Shown one piece after another: positions 1 to 11,500 of a stretch of 64,000 bases of DNA. Origin of the DNA: Lucifuga dentata (taxonomy: Eukaryota; Chordata; Actinopteri; Ophidiiformes; Bythitidae); NCBI GenBank assembly GCA_014773175.1, contig VXCM01000959.1, positions 59,796-123,795 of the forward strand. Reading direction: 5' to 3'. The notes under the pieces were generated by a model that was not told where the DNA came from, ran no database searches, and was given only the letters and a program-made list of their open reading frames with translations. Both the position numbers and the translations under genes were made by a program. Each line of letters starts with the position of its first letter. Within the stretch, counting starts at the first letter, position 1.

Positions 1-262
1 TTTCTGATACAGATTTTTCTTGCTTTTCATTTACACACTCATCTTGTATTTTTCCTCAGTTGGGTCCACTTCAACCTTGTTGCCATGGTTACCACTATCA
101 GCTGAAAAGTTGATTTTGTAAGTACATTTCCTCCCCGTTTCCCCAGAGAGAACCTCCTCTCATGTCTCAGCTGCTTTTTGTGTTTTCTCATTGCATCAAA
201 AAAATGATCTTTTAACACATGAACCTGTTGTGTGCATGCTGCTGTGAGACGCAGACACCTAC

Positions 263-2626
263 CAGGGCATCATGTGGCCAAAATGGGTCCATTTGGTCCG
301 GCTCACTAGGAAACCCACCGTTGGATCTGTGATCGCATCCCAGGCCCGGCCCACAAACAGAATGATTGAGGCATAGAAAGGATCCAGCTATGACGAGGAA
401 AGGGAAAAGAGATGAGACATGAGGCCAATGGAAGAAAGATGCTAAAAACTTCCTCATATGGCACTGCAGACTCATTCAAAAAAAGCCACAACACGAGGAA
501 GGATGTGGAGGCAGTTAAAAGTTATGTAAATCTCTAATTTGCTGACTAACTGAGCGACAAAGCTGCACAGCAGGAGTCTGGCTTCATGCGCTTGACCGGC
601 TCCTTGATGCTGTTAAAGTGATACAGCACTGAGGACACAAACACAGCCTTTGCCTTTTAACGTAATCAGCAGGGTTGCTACTTGGAAAAGATACGCAGAA
701 ATTAAATAATTCACTTTTTCTGGAGGAACTGTGACGGCAAGGACCAGCATGTTTTAGTTGCCTACTTCAGTTGCCATTTTATGGTAATCTTGCAATTTGT
801 GTCCATTATGCTAAATGACTTTCTTTTTCTTTGCTTGTTTTGTTTGTATGTTAAATACGTATTCAAAGGAAATCGTGCTTTTATTTTTTGGCTTTCAGGC
901 CCTGAAGCCTGTGGCCCGATGTTGTGATGTCACCGTCATGGCGACCCGCGTTTGTCTGAAGGTGCTGTCAGTCACCTGGGCCACATCCAGCAGGTAGATC
1001 TGGAGGAAGAAGCCCAGAGCGGTGCCTGTGATCTGGTACGGAGCCCCGCCGATGGCATAGCACAGCTTGTTGCAGATGGGGAGGTGGTTTCTCTGGTCCC
1101 TCTGCTGAAAGATAAGGAGAGGACAGAGGAAATAGCTATAAGCCTGCAAATGCTGAAATACACACATTCTTGCTTTCTGCTTTAACTACCCTCATCTATC
1201 CCTCTCAAAGCACAAAAAGCCATCCTCTTGTTTCAGACTTTTTGTATAGTTGATGCTGAGTTTAACAACCTGTTACTAAGAGGCTGTGATTGGCTAACTT
1301 TCCTCACCCCACTGCTCAGACTTTCAGATTATATACAAATCCCATGCACACACACACTGTGCACACACACACTGTGCACACACACACTAAATCAAACAGA
1401 CTCCGCCTAGTTCGAGCTCAGCCATTGGCTCTGGCGATAGGATGTTGTAGGTAGTGTGACATTTGATGCTGAAGTGTCATCAGTCAGCAGATAGTGAGAA
1501 GTGGAACCACATCCTGGAGCTAAAACTAATCAGTTGTAGAAGCCTAATAATGTCAGCCAATGGTGGTTCATACATTGATTCACGTCAAATCTGTCCATCT
1601 CAAGGTGATGTTTAGAGGAAATAGCTTCATCATCAGAATCAAGGCTGCTTCGTGAAGGAACGATTATCATATTTTATCCCTTCACACCCTTAAAGCATAC
1701 AAAGTCCACTGCAGCAGAATTATCCTGTCAAAGTAAAACTAAAACCTACAGGGATACAGCACCTTTAATGTTAGGCAAAATGCTGTTTCTCTTTCTCCTC
1801 ACTAGGCTGGTTGAATAGTCTGATGATCAGAAGCAGCTGGGGCAGCTTGAGATGCATGAATCACAGTTTTAAATTAATAAAACCATCATGCAATACAATA
1901 AAACATGCCACCAGGGCAGAACACAAGAGACATGAGCGCATTTCCAACATACCAGACAATGAATGACTGCAAGCAAATCAGGTATATCAGAGAAAAATCC
2001 CAAATATTAGCTTGAAAGAAACTTCGAGGGTTTTGTAATTAATTTTACAGGTCTTAGTCTGCTTTGTAGAGTGATCACAGAGCAAAGAAATAAAGGCCAT
2101 TTAAAGATACAGCTGCATAATAAATTCAATATCATATATCGTTTTAAAGCACTATACTGTACTTCCACTTTAAATACTCGGTATATGGAGGCTGTTAGAC
2201 GCACAATCCCTTTAATTCCCATCCAAGCCAGACTGGAAAACGTTTGATGGTGTAGCTTTAATGAAGGTGTGGCCCCTTTAAAACCGGTAAAAATTGAACC
2301 AACAGCCGCCTGAAGACAGAAGGGTTAAACCCCCGAAAAGCACCGAGAACCTTTGGGTGCTGTGATGATTCACTGGGTGTCATTCACTGGGTTTTAGCTG
2401 CACATGAACGTCATATCGGCTGTTAACGCCTGTGAATAAGTTTCCTAAAATTAAAGCGCGTCTCGATGAGATTCAGCAGCATCAGGAGAAACAAATCATT
2501 TTATTATAATAAACCAATAACGATAATAATGAATTAGAAAATCCTCGCGCTTACCTTTGTTGATTTGTTATCTGTATTGATAACTTTTACCGCCGTATAT
2601 TGCTCGGCGCCCTCTCCTCTTGCCAT
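263..2626 (-). CDS. mfsd2a: mfsd2a, sodium-dependent LPC symporter, 5' part (exons 1-3)
   Basis: Major facilitator superfamily transporter that moves lysophosphatidylcholine carrying DHA across plasma membranes, notably brain endothelium, with Na+ (family knowledge). Three exons read on the minus strand: 2626-2555 (24 codons, starts MARGEGAEQYTAV), 1104-976 (43 codons) and 387-263 (41 codons plus 2 nt). All junctions have AG/GT sites and stay in phase. The start matches the mammalian MAKGEGAE N-terminus. Exon 2 encodes TM1 (KLCYAIGGAPYQITG, then GFFLQIYLLDVAQ). Exon 3 begins LDPFYASIILFVGRAWDAITD and covers TM2 and the conserved WDAITDP motif; its aspartates, residues 84 and 88, correspond to known Na+-site residues. 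Exon 3 ends within the Trp codon of MMPW. Later exons lie beyond the left edge, so the gene is partial. It is divergent from mycl, as in human 1p34. Which fish paralogue (aa or ab) it is cannot be told here. Confidence 0.95.
388..2554 (-). other. mfsd2a introns 1 and 2 (non-coding)
   Basis: Intron 1 is 2554-1105 and intron 2 is 975-388, both read on the minus strand. They contain no further open exon matching the family. Intron 1 holds a short minisatellite at 1346-1389 built from three CACACACACACTGTG-like units. Nothing else was recognised. Confidence 0.7.
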
Positions 2627-2783
2627 TGTGCCTCTCCTCTTTATTGTGCTCTCAAGACGATGAAAATAAATCTATTTGACTGTAAATGTCTCAGAGCACC
2701 CTGCTGTCTCTGAGCTGTGGGTGCTAATGATTAGGCTCCCTCGCCGCGTGCTATCTCCACTCACTCATTCATTCTACTACGTC

Positions 2784-2806
2784 TGACGTCATCAAAGGCT
2801 TTTATA
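2784..2806 (-). promoter_or_regulatory. mfsd2a core promoter: TATA box with adjacent CRE
   Basis: On the minus strand TATAAAAG (2806-2799) is followed 7 bp later by the palindromic cAMP response element TGACGTCA (2791-2784), 158-180 bp upstream of the mfsd2a ATG at 2626. A TATA at this place predicts transcription starting near 2775, so the CRE would sit between TATA and start site. CREB/ATF binding is inferred. Mammalian Mfsd2a is reported to be induced by beta-adrenergic/cAMP signalling and fasting, which fits. Confidence 0.55.
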
Positions 2807-3084
2807 GCGCTGTGCTGCTGACGTTTAGATCAGGACATATGCAGCCTTCAGGTGCTGCTGGAAATGTGGGGATTTGCAGTTTTACAACGGTGAAAGCGGA
2901 AAAAACATGGTTAATGGGATTAGGGAAATCACCAATATGATAAAAGGCACGAAAGTCGTGTTTTGATTTTATTTTATTTGTCTGATTTTTATCAGTGCAT
3001 GCATTGGCGTGAGTAGTCTCCACAGTCTTTTTGCTTACTGCTTTTCGTCTGTCAGATGTCTGTGAAAAGCACTTTGAATTCAAC

Positions 3085-4184
3085 TTAAAGGACCATACCG
3101 TTCATTTTGCGTGTTTGAGCCCAATATATTCAATTTTCACACGTTACGTTACTGACAATCATTTCCCAAAGGATAAAACCATATTTCAGCTTTCCTGATA
3201 TTTTGCAAAATGTCTTAATTTTTCAAAATTGTGGTGGAAATTTGTGGTAATGTCAGAAATATATATTCATGTAGTAGAAATATATACCAATGTCATATAT
3301 TTTCTGAAAAATGTGTCTATGTCTCATAATGACCTGTGTATGAATCAGAGTGTTGGTGACAGGTCGCCTTGTTCAGAATAAGACTATGATGACCAGATCA
3401 TGACGTGCTTATGTAAACAAAACTGCTGCTTATGTCAACAAACTGCCCATGCTACTGTTTTAATAAGGGCATAATCAATACCATAAAATAGGACATAGTT
3501 CAAAAACAAATGGCACTGTGATAAGATATTGATGAGAAGATCAGGAGATGGATGTTATTGTTCAGAAATTGTTGTAATTGGTCAATGGAATTCAAGCCTC
3601 CTCTGAAAACATGTATAAACCTGTTGTGATCACGTGTGAGCTCAGTTACTTTGCAAACTAACTCAGGTCTTTATCAACATCAATAAAGATCTTTATTCCT
3701 CTGGTGATTTTGCCTCTCGAAGCTTGGTTTTCTTCCACATTAAATCAAATATTCAAGTGATACACCCACCTTAAAAATCAATGTTTCTCATACTAATAGC
3801 CTTATGAAGTTACATTCATTTAATTTTTCGATAAACACAGGTCTTCTTTTGAGACTACATTCCCCAATGGAGAATACATTCACTCCACACTTTTTACTAC
3901 GCTTAAACTCTAAAATTACGTAACTTTGAAAAACAAAAAGTAAAACCTGAGTATACTTCTTGTTCGCGATGATGGATTACCTATCCCAAGAACGTTAGTA
4001 TCAGCAAGTTGATTTTAATAGCATACCAGAATGAACTGAAACCAATGGTGGTCTGGAAGCAGGAAAATAATTTTAATTCACCATTCCAGTGGTATGTTTT
4101 TGAAAATGATGGTGAGTAATGTTACATGTATGAAAATTGAATATATTAGGCTCAAACATGCAAAATGACCGGTGTGGTCCTTTA
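3085..4184. mobile_element. TTAA-flanked TIR element (MITE), copy A, interrupted by solo LTR
   Basis: The left end TTAAAGGACCATACCGTTCA and the reverse complement of the right end (AAAGGACCACACCGGTCATT) are inverted repeats that stay alike for more than 50 bp, through GTTTGAGCCcAATATATTCAATTTTCA. TTAA is present at the left and TTTA(g) at the right. Related copies occur at 24029-24590 (opposite orientation) and 36179-36710 (same orientation). No transposase is visible, so it is non-autonomous. The TTAA target suggests a piggyBac-like mobiliser, which is an inference. Confidence 0.75.
3230..3739 (+). mobile_element. Probable solo LTR nested in TIR element copy A
   Basis: About 510 bp are present here that the other copies of the host element lack. 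The insert begins TGTGGTGGAAA and ends TTCTTCCACA, giving short inverted TG...CA ends. It has TATAAA at 3614-3619, then AATAAA at 3682-3687 and a ~50 bp tail, the order expected of U3-R-U5. No internal retroviral or gypsy coding region lies beside it, so it is read as a solo LTR. A clean target duplication was not found, so the exact ends are uncertain by a few bases. Confidence 0.55.
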
Positions 4185-5752
4185 GGTAAGTAGTAAGAGC
4201 TGCACATATTTTAGCCATTTTAGCCTGCTGCAGAGAGATTTGGTTAGATTATGCTGTTTGCCACACATTTAATGAAATAAACTAGGAGGAGAAAAAGAGT
4301 AAAGAAGCCAAGACAAAACTTTGGCTTATAATAATATACTGAGAAAGAAAAAACTATAATAATAGTAATTTATTTATTTATTTATTTAGCAAGAGAAACA
4401 GTAGTTATTAAAATTGAGATAGTGGCAGTGTGCAATAGAATGGTGCCTTACTTTTGAAGAAATTAACAAATTAAAAAAAAAAAAAANTTAAAAAAAAAAA
4501 AAAGTCCTATATCCCAATTTTAACAAATTATTTAAAAATCCCTGGCCACAATACATTTGTTACAGGATTTAAAAAAAAATTTTTTTTTTAGTTATTGGGA
4601 TGCTGTTCACCAAAACACTTGGATGCTCAAATTCTTTACTACACAACTTGAAAGAAAGGTTTACATAAAGCCCTTAAAGCAGCAGCAGCCAGCAATTTAA
4701 AGCATCATCCTCTTCTTTTCTGCCTGCCAAAACCAGACTGACTAATGGCTCTCTGAGAGAAAAGAGGTTAAATGACTCTCATAGTAGAAAGACTGTTGGC
4801 TTCATCTAGTTATCATCACAGAGAGATATTTTGCAAGCTTGTCTATGAATACATTATCTAACGAGCCTGTAGGATAACTGAAAACAAATTTTTATGCGTA
4901 AATTATTTTCCAGCTCTGAGTAGAAAAAAATCCTCATCTATCATAAACAGGCAGAGTATTTAACGTACTACTCTCAGTGTTGCACATTACGTGTGTGAAA
5001 GGGGCTTAAAAGAAGGCATCAGGAAAAGTATACAAACTACTGGGTTATACAAAATCCTCACTGACTCTAGAATTTAAAAAATATATATATTGCAAAGTGT
5101 TTATTCATGATTCCTGTATTTAGCTCCCAGTGTGTGTATGTTTTCATAATTGTGTGTGTGTTGCGGTGCTTTTCTGAAAGAAGATACCACCTGATGTCTT
5201 CCACTTCCTCTCCAGCAGTGCTAAACAAGAGCTCACAGTGCAGAATTTCACTAAGGTTCGACATAAAAGCCATTGAGGCTAGTACAACACTGAATTCTAT
5301 TGAATTTCACTTTATTGCACCAGGATAACCAATGGCTACTCACTATCAATACTGAGAAGGTACAAAAAGTTTCTAGTTAGTGGTGACATAGTACGAGGTT
5401 GTCCCTGAAAGTAGCATTTTTGCTTACAGGGATTTTTAGTAGAAGCTGCTTCTACTTCTTGTGAGAATTACCTTCTGACCTCAGGTGACCATTGGGAAAA
5501 GTCGGTGGATCCTCATCTAAAAGGTCTGTTAAGAACTTGAAGACTGCTCTCAATGCAGGTGCTTTAGCTGTCCACAAGCAAATTTCACGTTTATTATTTT
5601 ATAACTTTTTTTTTTTTTTTNTTTTTTTTTTTTTTTAATCTAACATGAGATGTGCAGCTCTGCTGATCACTCATTAAATCAGGCCCAACTCTGTTTTGTT
5701 ACCCTGCATCAGCAATGGAAGCCAGGCTGTTCCACAGTTCTCTAAATTTATT

Positions 5753-5950
5753 AATGGTTCTCAAACTGTGGTATATGTACCACCAGTGGTAACTAAAGCG
5801 CCTCCTGATGGTACACCAAAGCCTCTGGAGATTTCTGCATAGAGACAAAACAATTAAAATCTATGGAAGTTCTATTATTGTGACAGATTGGTCATAAATA
5901 AATTGGGTTTCATGTAGAAAAAGTTTTTAAAAGTTTTACTTTTTAATCTC
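5753..5950. mobile_element. hAT-type MITE fragment
   Basis: GGTTCTCAAACTGTGGTA followed by GTACCACCAGTGGTA resembles the left end of the teleost hAT MITE family whose termini read CAGTGGTTCTCAA; a fuller copy is at 34609-34978. The matching right terminus was not found, so this is a decayed fragment and its right limit is approximate. Confidence 0.5.
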
Positions 5951-6442
5951 TTTTAGCTAAGAACAGCTTGCTTAGGGACAGAACAAGTTGTCATTAAGTC
6001 CTAAGTTTTCAGCACCTAGGTACAGCTGTTCACTTGAAACCAAACAGCAAGGCTACTCTTTTCACATCCAGTCTCAGAGGATGTAGAAATGTGTTAAAGG
6101 TTTCACTATAAGAGAAGCAGCTTCTCTCAGTAACCTGGCTGGTATTCTGTCTAGACCACTAACTTTGTTCTTGACAAGTAGGTTAAAGTATGACTCCAGT
6201 CCGTAAATGTGTTGGAAAAGTATGTTGCACAAAATGTGACACCATTACATTTTATTTCTTTGTTTGCACCCTTTTACATTACTTATATAGTACCACATTC
6301 ATGTCATTGTCAGCAATGTTCATGTTTCTCATACTGTCACTGTCTGCAACTTGATTGTTGGACTTTTAGTTTATCATGATGCAGTTTCCATCAGCACGCT
6401 CATATGGGTGGCACACATAATTTCTCTTATGCAATAAAAATA

Positions 6443-6840
6443 TACAGTGGGGTCCCAAAGGTTGAGACCACATTGGAAATCTGTGATGTTTTCCATGTAA
6501 ACCTGGAAATAATCAGAAATTCAGAAGAACAGAAAGTCACAAGAAGCTCTTTGGAACATTGTCACATCATGCTGGGATAACTTGGGTCATCAGGTTTTGC
6601 ACAAACTTGTGAGTCCATGCCAGCTCGAATGCATGCATTCATAAAAAGTAAAAGGGGGGGGACATACCAAATACTAAGATATTCTGAAATTCATGTACGT
6701 TTTTCAAAGATTCAACTTTTCATTCAAATTGTTAAGATGATATCATCATTTGTAATGAAAAATCTTGTATTAAATTAAAAAAAAAAAAATGCAAAATAGA
6801 AGCATTTTCACAGTGTCTCAGACTTTTGGACTCCACTGTA
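6443..6840. mobile_element. Tc1/mariner-like MITE
   Basis: A 398-bp element with inverted ends: TACAGTGGGGTCCCAAAG at the left and, reversed at the right, TACAGTGGAGTCCAAAAG, both continuing with a GAGAC motif. TA forms both outer edges, as expected for Tc1/mariner target duplication. The interior is AT-rich and has no transposase. Confidence 0.8.
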
Positions 6841-7012
6841 CATATCATCCTAGAATTTGCTCACACAAATAAAAGCACCACACAATTAAAAGAATGGAAT
6901 GCAAGGGCCCCTCTTCCTTCCCCTTTGACCTCTGCCATTTCAGCTCATCAAAGCTTGAAATTCAATATGTCATATTAATTTAAGCCATGCTGCTTCTCCC
7001 TTTACACCTTGA

Positions 7013-7013
<1 letters not shown>

Positions 7014-7047
<34 letters not shown>
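7014..7047. repeat. (CA)n microsatellite
   Basis: An uninterrupted CA dinucleotide run of about 17 units in intergenic DNA between mfsd2a and mycl. Confidence 0.95.
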
Positions 7048-7050
<3 letters not shown>

Positions 7051-8307
7051 ATGCTATCACACAGCATGCACATGCTATAGTTTCCACTCAGCACTGTAGA
7101 AGGCATCTGCTTTGCATGTTGGTTCGTGAGTGTTACTGTTAACAGAGATTACCTTTGACTCGAACCTGCTATCAAATACAGTAAGAGGAATCCTGGTGAG
7201 ATTCTGAATTTGTCTCTGACTGTGCAGTTGCATATGTTGGACAAGAAATACAGTATCAGTATTCTCGACGACGACCTGGTGGCAGCAAGAAGAAATCTGC
7301 TGGTCTCATGACACACAATAACCTTAAGTATGTTAATCTTTTCAAAATGTTTCCAAAGTGTGTTTCCAGAGTGGAAATAACTAAAAATATGAACCAATTT
7401 GTAACTGAGCCAGTAACGGTACCTCTTAAAGATTGTTTTTTGGATTTAACACTTTTTGTTTTACATTTACTCATGTTTTGAGTAAACTGTAGCAGATAAT
7501 TTAGGCCTTTGCATCATACCAAACACAGCAGCATTTTTCCTGCACTTGAGCGAAACTGGTTTCCCATGTGTCTGTTTAATCTTATGAAACCTTGCAAAAT
7601 TAAATACATTTTCAAGAGTCAGCCCGTCACCCTCATCAGTGTCACCTTGCCATTAACTGGTGAAACTAACAATTTTTGCACTTACAAAAAAACACATTAT
7701 CTGGTTTATATTTTTCTGAGGGTGCTTGTATAGTGTTGCATAGACAAAAACCTGAAATGCATCCACATCTCAAACATTTCTACTTAAATGAATATTTTTC
7801 CAAAAAATATTCAGTCTACATTGATTATTTTGGAGAAAATTATTATATTTGTTAAAATAAATGATTTTGACCAAAACTAGAGTAGGTGAGGGTGAGAAAA
7901 TAACATTATTAGATGTGAGGAGCATGACAGGTTAAAGCTATGATAATGGTGCCATCTACTGGATATAATTGTAAGTCCTCAAAAGATTGGACTGTAGATA
8001 TATCGTAAAATCAAATAAAAAGCTTGAAGTTTTGTAATTTGGGATAACATCTCTTTAAATTAAGATTTTATTTATATGATTCACTTAGGAAGTCATATTT
8101 AATCATATTTCTGTGTGGAAGTTCTGAAATATTGATGAAAGAGTTAGATAACATATGTAGTTTCAATTTTTTTTTTTTTTAACTTGGCCTATAAATGCTT
8201 ATTCCAAAACATGACAATACAAACAAATGCAACATTTAAAGATCGTGAATCTGTATACGGCTCTGCATTTACACCCAGCAGTTATTTACAGTTATTTACA
8301 CGTGTTA

Positions 8308-8325
8308 AACAGCAGGGGGCAGTAT
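8308..8325 (+). promoter_or_regulatory. CTCF-like motif
   Basis: ACAGCAGGGGGCAG differs from the vertebrate CTCF core consensus CCASYAGRKGGCRS at one position. It lies between the divergent mfsd2a and mycl promoters. Binding is inferred from the motif only. Confidence 0.35.
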
Positions 8326-8874
8326 AACTCAGCCAATGTCTACCGCAGTGGAGCAATTATATTCAGCCATCAGTTTGTGGATATCTCGGTGTGTGGAAAA
8401 TGTTTAATTCATATTGATTACTTATCATCGAATTCTCAGTCTTTTTTTTTTTTTTAAGTAAGTTTGTACTTTATATTTGCAGTAATAATGTTCACAGTTT
8501 GCTTTGAGTTTCAGGAAAGTGAGATATAGTGATGCTAAACAAGGTGAAATCCATATTTTAACACTGTCGGACATTGCAATAATAAAAGAAGCCAGTATAA
8601 GTTTTGGCATGGGCTTTATGACGTGCTTTATAAATCTGTGAAGTTTGACATATAGTTTCCATGTATTTATTGATTCCACAAATTTGAGATCTTCGATTAA
8701 TTTAGACTACATGTCTATTATTATCATATCTGATAATCTTTTGAATAGCACCTTTGAAGTTATGCAGCATTAAACGAAAGAGGAAGTGTAAACACAATAA
8801 ACTCAGTGTAGACGCAGTGAAGTTTGATGTACATTAAGAGATATCACATATATCTAATAGCCAGAAACTGCAAC

Positions 8875-9490
8875 TAAGTACATCTTCTCAAGTACTATGC
8901 TTAAGTACAATTTTAAGGTACTGTTAGTTTATGTGAGTGAATTGGGAAACATTCTCCTTGTACTGCATAATATTTCAGAGCGAAACATTATACTTTTTAC
9001 TTCATTGCATTTAGTTTTGGACAGTTGCAGTTGCTTGTTACTTTGCAAATTTCAAATTTTACGTTCAAAGCTAATAAAATATAACACAGTTTTCACTTCT
9101 TTTGTTGGGTTATATCTTTAATTTTTTCCTTCCTTGCTTCCTTCCTTGCTTCCTTCCTTGCTTCCTTCCTTCTTTCCTTCCTTCCTTTGCTTCTGTTTTT
9201 CATTATTTTCTGTCCTTTTGTCTTAATTCTCAACATCCTTATTTTCTTTCTCTCTTCCTTCCCTCTGATTTCTGTTCTTCTTTTCTGCTTCAACAGATCC
9301 AAACGCACAAAATTTCTCAAAAACACAAGCTTGTAAACAGTAAACCCACACTCTATCCCTGTTTTCCTAATGAGTTCTTTTTCTTTGGATTCTTTTCCTG
9401 GTAAGACTTATTTTCTGTTACTTGGGTAAAAATGAAGGACTTTTACTTGTAAACGAGTACTGTTCCACTGCAGCATTATTACTTTTACCA
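8875..9490 (-). repeat. Dispersed teleost repeat (ACTTTTACTTAAGTA family) with internal (CCTT)n
   Basis: Two blocks, 8875-9110 and 9405-9490, contain motifs such as CTCAAGTACTATGCTTAAGT, TACTTTTTACTTCATTGCAT and GGACTTTTACTTGTAA typical of a very common fish repeat. Between them lies a (CCTT/CTTC)n tract at 9127-9189. The element class is uncertain. Further copies are near 10430-10840, 18190-18610 and 59270-59760. Confidence 0.55.
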
Positions 9491-10429
9491 AAATGATTTA
9501 TTGTTGTTAGGTGATTACAGGTAAAGTTATCACCCTGCTGCTCACCATCTGATGGTATCTTGAGGATGTGATAAAATATGGTGTTTTACATCCCTGGGGA
9601 TCAATAACACTTCTGTGAAGTATTTATGTTTTCTTTCTGATCTGCATGGCTTTTCTCTGAGCATAGCGACCAGGCCCATTTAAATCTGCTCCATATTGTT
9701 TTTTTCTTTTAGATAGGAGGAGAAGGTCGGAGGTCAGGGTAAGAGGTTCCTCTGTCATGGAGATCATGGGGAAAGGAAGGCAACCCCTTGTATTGCATAT
9801 GGGGACAATTCCACAGATAGTCCCCAAAAACTCTTCAAATCCCTCCACTGCTTACTCTGCTGATGACTGAATGGGTGTTAATGTGTCTTGCATGAGGACT
9901 CCTGAAGGTGGACCCCAACCTCCCCTGCACCCCCCTACTTGTGTTTTTCTCCTTTTCACACATATTCTCCTCTAACAATGAAGGACAATGGTGGATACTT
10001 GAAGCAAAAGCTTGGAGATCACTTGCAGATCTGCCTATTGTTAGTGTTAAGCATTGTTACCCCAACAATGCCCCTGCTGAGCAAAATTTCTTCATGTTTT
10101 AGTGGAGGAATAGGAACAGAGGAGGAGGAGGAGTCGGACCCTCATCTGAATTTTATGAGACCAATTTTATGGCTCCTGTCATCGGCGGAAGTGAAATATA
10201 CCTGACAAAGCAGATTGAGGGGTGGTCCAATGTGCAATTATGGGATGTGAAATTGCACGACATACAGCCTGTGATCTGATGTGAATTCAGAAATTCAACT
10301 CCAAAATTACACTTGTAAACGTTCATAATGTGGGAAAAGACTTTACTTTTGTATAAAATAGCAATGTCATGATGGAAAAAAAAATTCAATTACAAGTAGA
10401 TATCATATATTGAACAATATTAGCAGAAA

Positions 10430-10521
10430 AATAAAGTTATCTGAAGTAAAGGATAAAGGATCTGAAGTAAAACCAGCTTTTGGGATTTTGTGTATTCAGA
10501 GCATTGGAAGGAAGGGTAAAA

Positions 10522-10572
<51 letters not shown>

Positions 10573-10593
10573 TAAGAAAAAAAACAATGTGNA

Positions 10594-10640
<47 letters not shown>

Positions 10641-10840
10641 TAAGAAAAAAAACAATGTGACTTTTTTTTTTCCCAAATTCAGAATGCAAAATCTGAATCT
10701 GCAAAATACGTAGTAACTACAGCAGTCAGATAAATGTAGTATGACAAAAGATACTAGTATGTAGTACAACATTACATTCTGAAATAAAAGTATAAAGTGG
10801 AAAATGCTATTTGACTTTGTAATACAATTATCACAAAATA
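10430..10840 (+). repeat. ACTTTTACTTAAGTA-family repeat with internal (GAAA)n and assembly joint
   Basis: The flanking blocks (GATCTGAAGTAAAACC near 10459 and CATTCTGAAATAAAAGTATA near 10775) belong to the same repeat as 8875-9490, in opposite orientation. The interior is a (GAAA)n tract broken by a single N at 10592. The sequence left of the N is repeated right of it, so the tract is partly an assembly duplication. Confidence 0.55.
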
Positions 10841-11217
10841 CTTACATATCACAGAAATATTCATAGAAGTACTAAGTTATGGATTGATCTTACACTTGTA
10901 AAGTACTCACATACGCCCACTTCAACCATGGGTTGTAGTCAGTAGTTTCATATAAAAACTAAACTGGTACAATATAGGTCATAACCAAATAGCAGAGGTG
11001 GAGAGGCAGCACTCTTTGGACATGCATATGTTTGACCTCAGGACCATCATGGGCAGCAGATTTCCATTGCTAATCACTGCCATTAACTTGGCCTGAATAT
11101 GGTGAGGGGGACTGAGGATTTTGTCTCAGCCACAGAGATGCTTAATTAAAGACAAAACAGGCATGCAATGGACCACTCCAATCAATATTTGGACAGAGGA
11201 GGTGGAGGACGGGGGGG

Positions 11218-11500
11218 NNNNNNNNNNNNNNNNNNNNNNNNNNNNNNNNNNNNNNNNNNNNNNNNNNNNNNNNNNNNNNNNNNNNNNNNNNNNNNNNNNN
11301 NNNNNNNNNNNNNNNNNNNNNNNNNNNNNNNNNNNNNNNNNNNNNNNNNNNNNNNNNNNNNNNNNNNNNNNNNNNNNNNNNNNNNNNNNNNNNNNNNNNN
11401 NNNNNNNNNNNNNNNNNNNNNNNNNNNNNNNNNNNNNNNNNNNNNNNNNNNNNNNNNNNNNNNNNNNNNNNNNNNNNNNNNNNNNNNNNNNNNNNNNNNN
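11218..11500. other. Assembly gap (283 N)
   Basis: A run of unknown bases bordered by short G runs on both sides, which suggests a G-rich sequence that was hard to read. Open frames that cross it are meaningless. Confidence 0.99.

Noticed and set aside
895..1167. 90-aa minus-strand open frame as a single-exon gene
   Set aside because: It is mfsd2a exon 2 plus intron sequence on both sides.
9093..9404. Open frames over the CCTT tract
   Set aside because: Low-complexity repeat inside a dispersed element; no codon pattern.
10410..10772. Lys/Glu- or Phe/Ser-rich open frames on both strands
   Set aside because: They are translations of the (GAAA)n microsatellite and its assembly duplication.
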